DNA of 32,383 nucleotides from DAOMOP01 sp035444405 (GTDB lineage: Bacteria; Pseudomonadota; Gammaproteobacteria; Burkholderiales; Rhodocyclaceae). This document shows positions 30,907 to 32,383 of this stretch, piece after piece. The DNA lies in the NCBI GenBank assembly GCA_035444405.1, contig DAOMOP010000022.1, positions 1 to 32,383 on the forward strand, written 5' to 3'. A program made the position numbers and the translations under genes. The notes below the pieces were generated by a model. That model made no database searches. It was given only the letters and a program-made list of their open reading frames with translations, and was not told where the DNA came from. How positions within the stretch are numbered: position 1 is the stretch's first letter; every line of letters begins with the position of its first letter.

Positions 30907-32383
30907 ATGCATTACCCCCTCGGCCGCAGCACGCTGGCCGCCGCCGTGCTGGCGAGCCTTGCCTGGCCCGCCGCCCACCCCTTCGCCGCCGAGCCGGCCG
31001 AGCTCGAGACCGTCACCGTCACGGCCACGCGCGCGGGCAGCGTGGCGGGCGAAACCCCGCAGAAGATCACCGTCATCACGCGCGAGCAGATCGAGAGCCA
31101 GCTCGCGATCACCACCGACCAGGCGCAGGTGCTCGGCAACCTGATCCCGTCGTATTCACCGAGCCGCCAGAAGCTCACCAATGCCGGCGAGACCTTTCGC
31201 GGGCGTTCGGCGCTGGTGATGATCGACGGCGTGCCGCAGTCGACGCCGCTGCGTGACAGCGCGCGCGACGGCTACACGATCGATTTGTCGATGGTCGAGC
31301 GCATCGAGATCATCCACGGTGCGAGTGCCGAGCATGGGCTCGGCGCGACTGGCGGCATCATCAACTACGTCACGCGCCGCCCCGACAGCGGCACGCTGCG
31401 CCAGCACGCGGGTATCAGCGTGACGGCGCCGACCGACTACGACGCCGACGGGCTCGGCTACAAGCTCGACTACCGCGTCGAAGGTCGCACCGGCACATGG
31501 GACTATCTCGCCGCGGCGACGTATCAGGCGCGCGGGCTGTTCTTCGACGCGAAGGGCCGGTCGATCGGCGTCGACGACGTGCAGGGCGACATCATGGATT
31601 CGGTCAGCCACGACGTGCTGCTCAAGCTCGGCCACTGGCTCGCCGACGACCAGCACCTCGAGCTGACGCTGAACCGCTTTCGCCTCGACGGCAACCACGA
31701 CTACGTGAACGTGCCCGGTGATCGCAGCGCCGGCATCCCGGCAACGTCGCGCCGCGGAGACCCGGACGGTGACGCGCCGCACAACGACGTGACGACGGCC
31801 GGGCTGAACTACCTGCACGCCGACCTCGCCGGCAACGAGCTCGCCATCCAGCTCTACGGCCAGCGTTTCCGTGCGCGCTTCGGCGGTGGCATCCTCGCGA
31901 CCTTCCAGGATGCGGCGATCGCGCCGGTCGGCACGCTGTTCGACCAGTCGCAGAACGAGTCGGACAAGCTCGGCGGCAAGCTCACGGTGAGCCGCGACGG
32001 CCTGTTCGGCGATCGCGTGAAGCTCACCGGCGGGTTCGACGTGCTGCAGGACGAGACGCGCCAGGTGCTCGCCGCCACCGGCCGCGAGTGGGTGCCGACG
32101 ACGCGCTTTCGCAACTACGCGCCGTTCCTGCAGGCGGAGCTGCGGCCCGTCGAGCGCGTCAAGCTGCAGGGCGGGGTGCGCGACGAGTACGCCGAGCTCG
32201 ACGTGGCGACCTTCCGCACCATCGCGTCGGCCAACGGCGTGACGGTGCAGGGCGGCAAGCCGAGCTTCCGCGAGACGCTGGTCAACGCCGGCGTCGTGTA
32301 TCAGGCGACCGACTGGGGGCAGCTCTTCGCGAGCTACTCGAGGGCTTCGGCATGCCCGACGTCGGGCGCGTGCTGCGCGCGAT
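30907..32383 (+). CDS. Second TonB-dependent receptor, 3' end outside window and frame broken at 32340
   Basis: The frame reads 478 clean codons from ATG 30907 (GGAGAG at 30895-30900). A signal peptide (cut near residue 28), a TonB box (ETVTVTATR), the plug (ETFRGRSALVMIDGVPQ, MVERIEIIHGASAEHGLGATGGIINYVTRRP) and the first part of a beta-barrel are visible. There is no STN domain, so this receptor does not signal like the first one. After LFASYS at 32323-32340 the frame turns into RASACPTSGACCAR, while the +2 frame reads EGFGMPDVGRVLRA, the conserved receptor continuation. One base, probably a G, is missing near 32340. It is either a real frameshift or a sequence error. The substrate is probably a ferric siderophore or another metal chelate. 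Confidence 0.9.
   Translation, partial: MHYPLGRSTLAAAVLASLAWPAAHPFAAEPAELETVTVTATRAGSVAGETPQKITVITREQIESQLAITTDQAQVLGNLIPSYSPSRQKLTNAGETFRGRSALVMIDGVPQSTPLRDSARDGYTIDLSMVERIEIIHGASAEHGLGATGGIINYVTRRPDSGTLRQHAGISVTAPTDYDADGLGYKLDYRVEGRTGTWDYLAAATYQARGLFFDAKGRSIGVDDVQGDIMDSVSHDVLLKLGHWLADDQHLELTLNRFRLDGNHDYVNVPGDRSAGIPATSRRGDPDGDAPHNDVTTAGLNYLHADLAGNELAIQLYGQRFRARFGGGILATFQDAAIAPVGTLFDQSQNESDKLGGKLTVSRDGLFGDRVKLTGGFDVLQDETRQVLAATGREWVPTTRFRNYAPFLQAELRPVERVKLQGGVRDEYAELDVATFRTIASANGVTVQGGKPSFRETLVNAGVVYQATDWGQLFASYSRASACPTSGACCAR

Overview
The window is a stretch of GC-rich (roughly two thirds G+C) chromosome that looks like a betaproteobacterium. Protein style and gene content (GlmS close to E. 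coli, TRAP transporter, RND pump, many-receptor iron uptake, NhaR-type LysR protein) fit the Azoarcus/Thauera/Aromatoleum group, but this placement is inference from remembered family resemblance only. I see no tRNA, rRNA, CRISPR array or insertion sequence.

Layout. (1) 1-5.0 kb: the 3' part of glmS, a DMT-family permease, a small MscS-type channel, a GNAT-like protein, then a 570-base gene-poor gap with a nested palindrome. (2) 5.0-11.2 kb: the most interesting block. An IclR regulator is divergent from a self-sufficient cytochrome P450 (heme domain fused to an FMN/NAD/2Fe-2S reductase, CYP116B type), which is followed on the same strand by a complete TRAP transporter (dctP, dctQ, dctM). The two divergent promoters face each other, and each -10 box lies in an ATTAGA/TCTAAT half-site. 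The cluster reads as 'sense, import and oxidise one organic acid'; the substrate is not known. (3) 11.3-17.1 kb: a hemerythrin-domain protein, a YdjM-like membrane hydrolase, a PsiE-like membrane protein, a TerB-like protein divergent from a NhaR-type LysR regulator, an MFS permease and a DUF456 membrane protein. (4) 17.2-23.8 kb: a tripartite RND efflux operon (adaptor, HAE1 pump, outer-membrane lipoprotein channel) divergent from a TetR repressor, with a duplicated operator-like sequence between them. (5) 23.9-24.5 kb: a VapBC toxin-antitoxin pair. (6) 24.7-32.4 kb: an iron-uptake region with a Fur-box-like site, a FecI-type sigma factor, FecR-type anti-sigma, a transducing TonB-dependent receptor with an STN domain, a DUF3016 protein, an aldo/keto reductase, and a second TonB-dependent receptor. 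The second receptor's frame breaks by one base 43 bases before the window ends.

Starts were chosen from Shine-Dalgarno spacing, family length and overlap with neighbours. Several genes use GTG or TTG. All promoter and operator calls are by eye and unscored.
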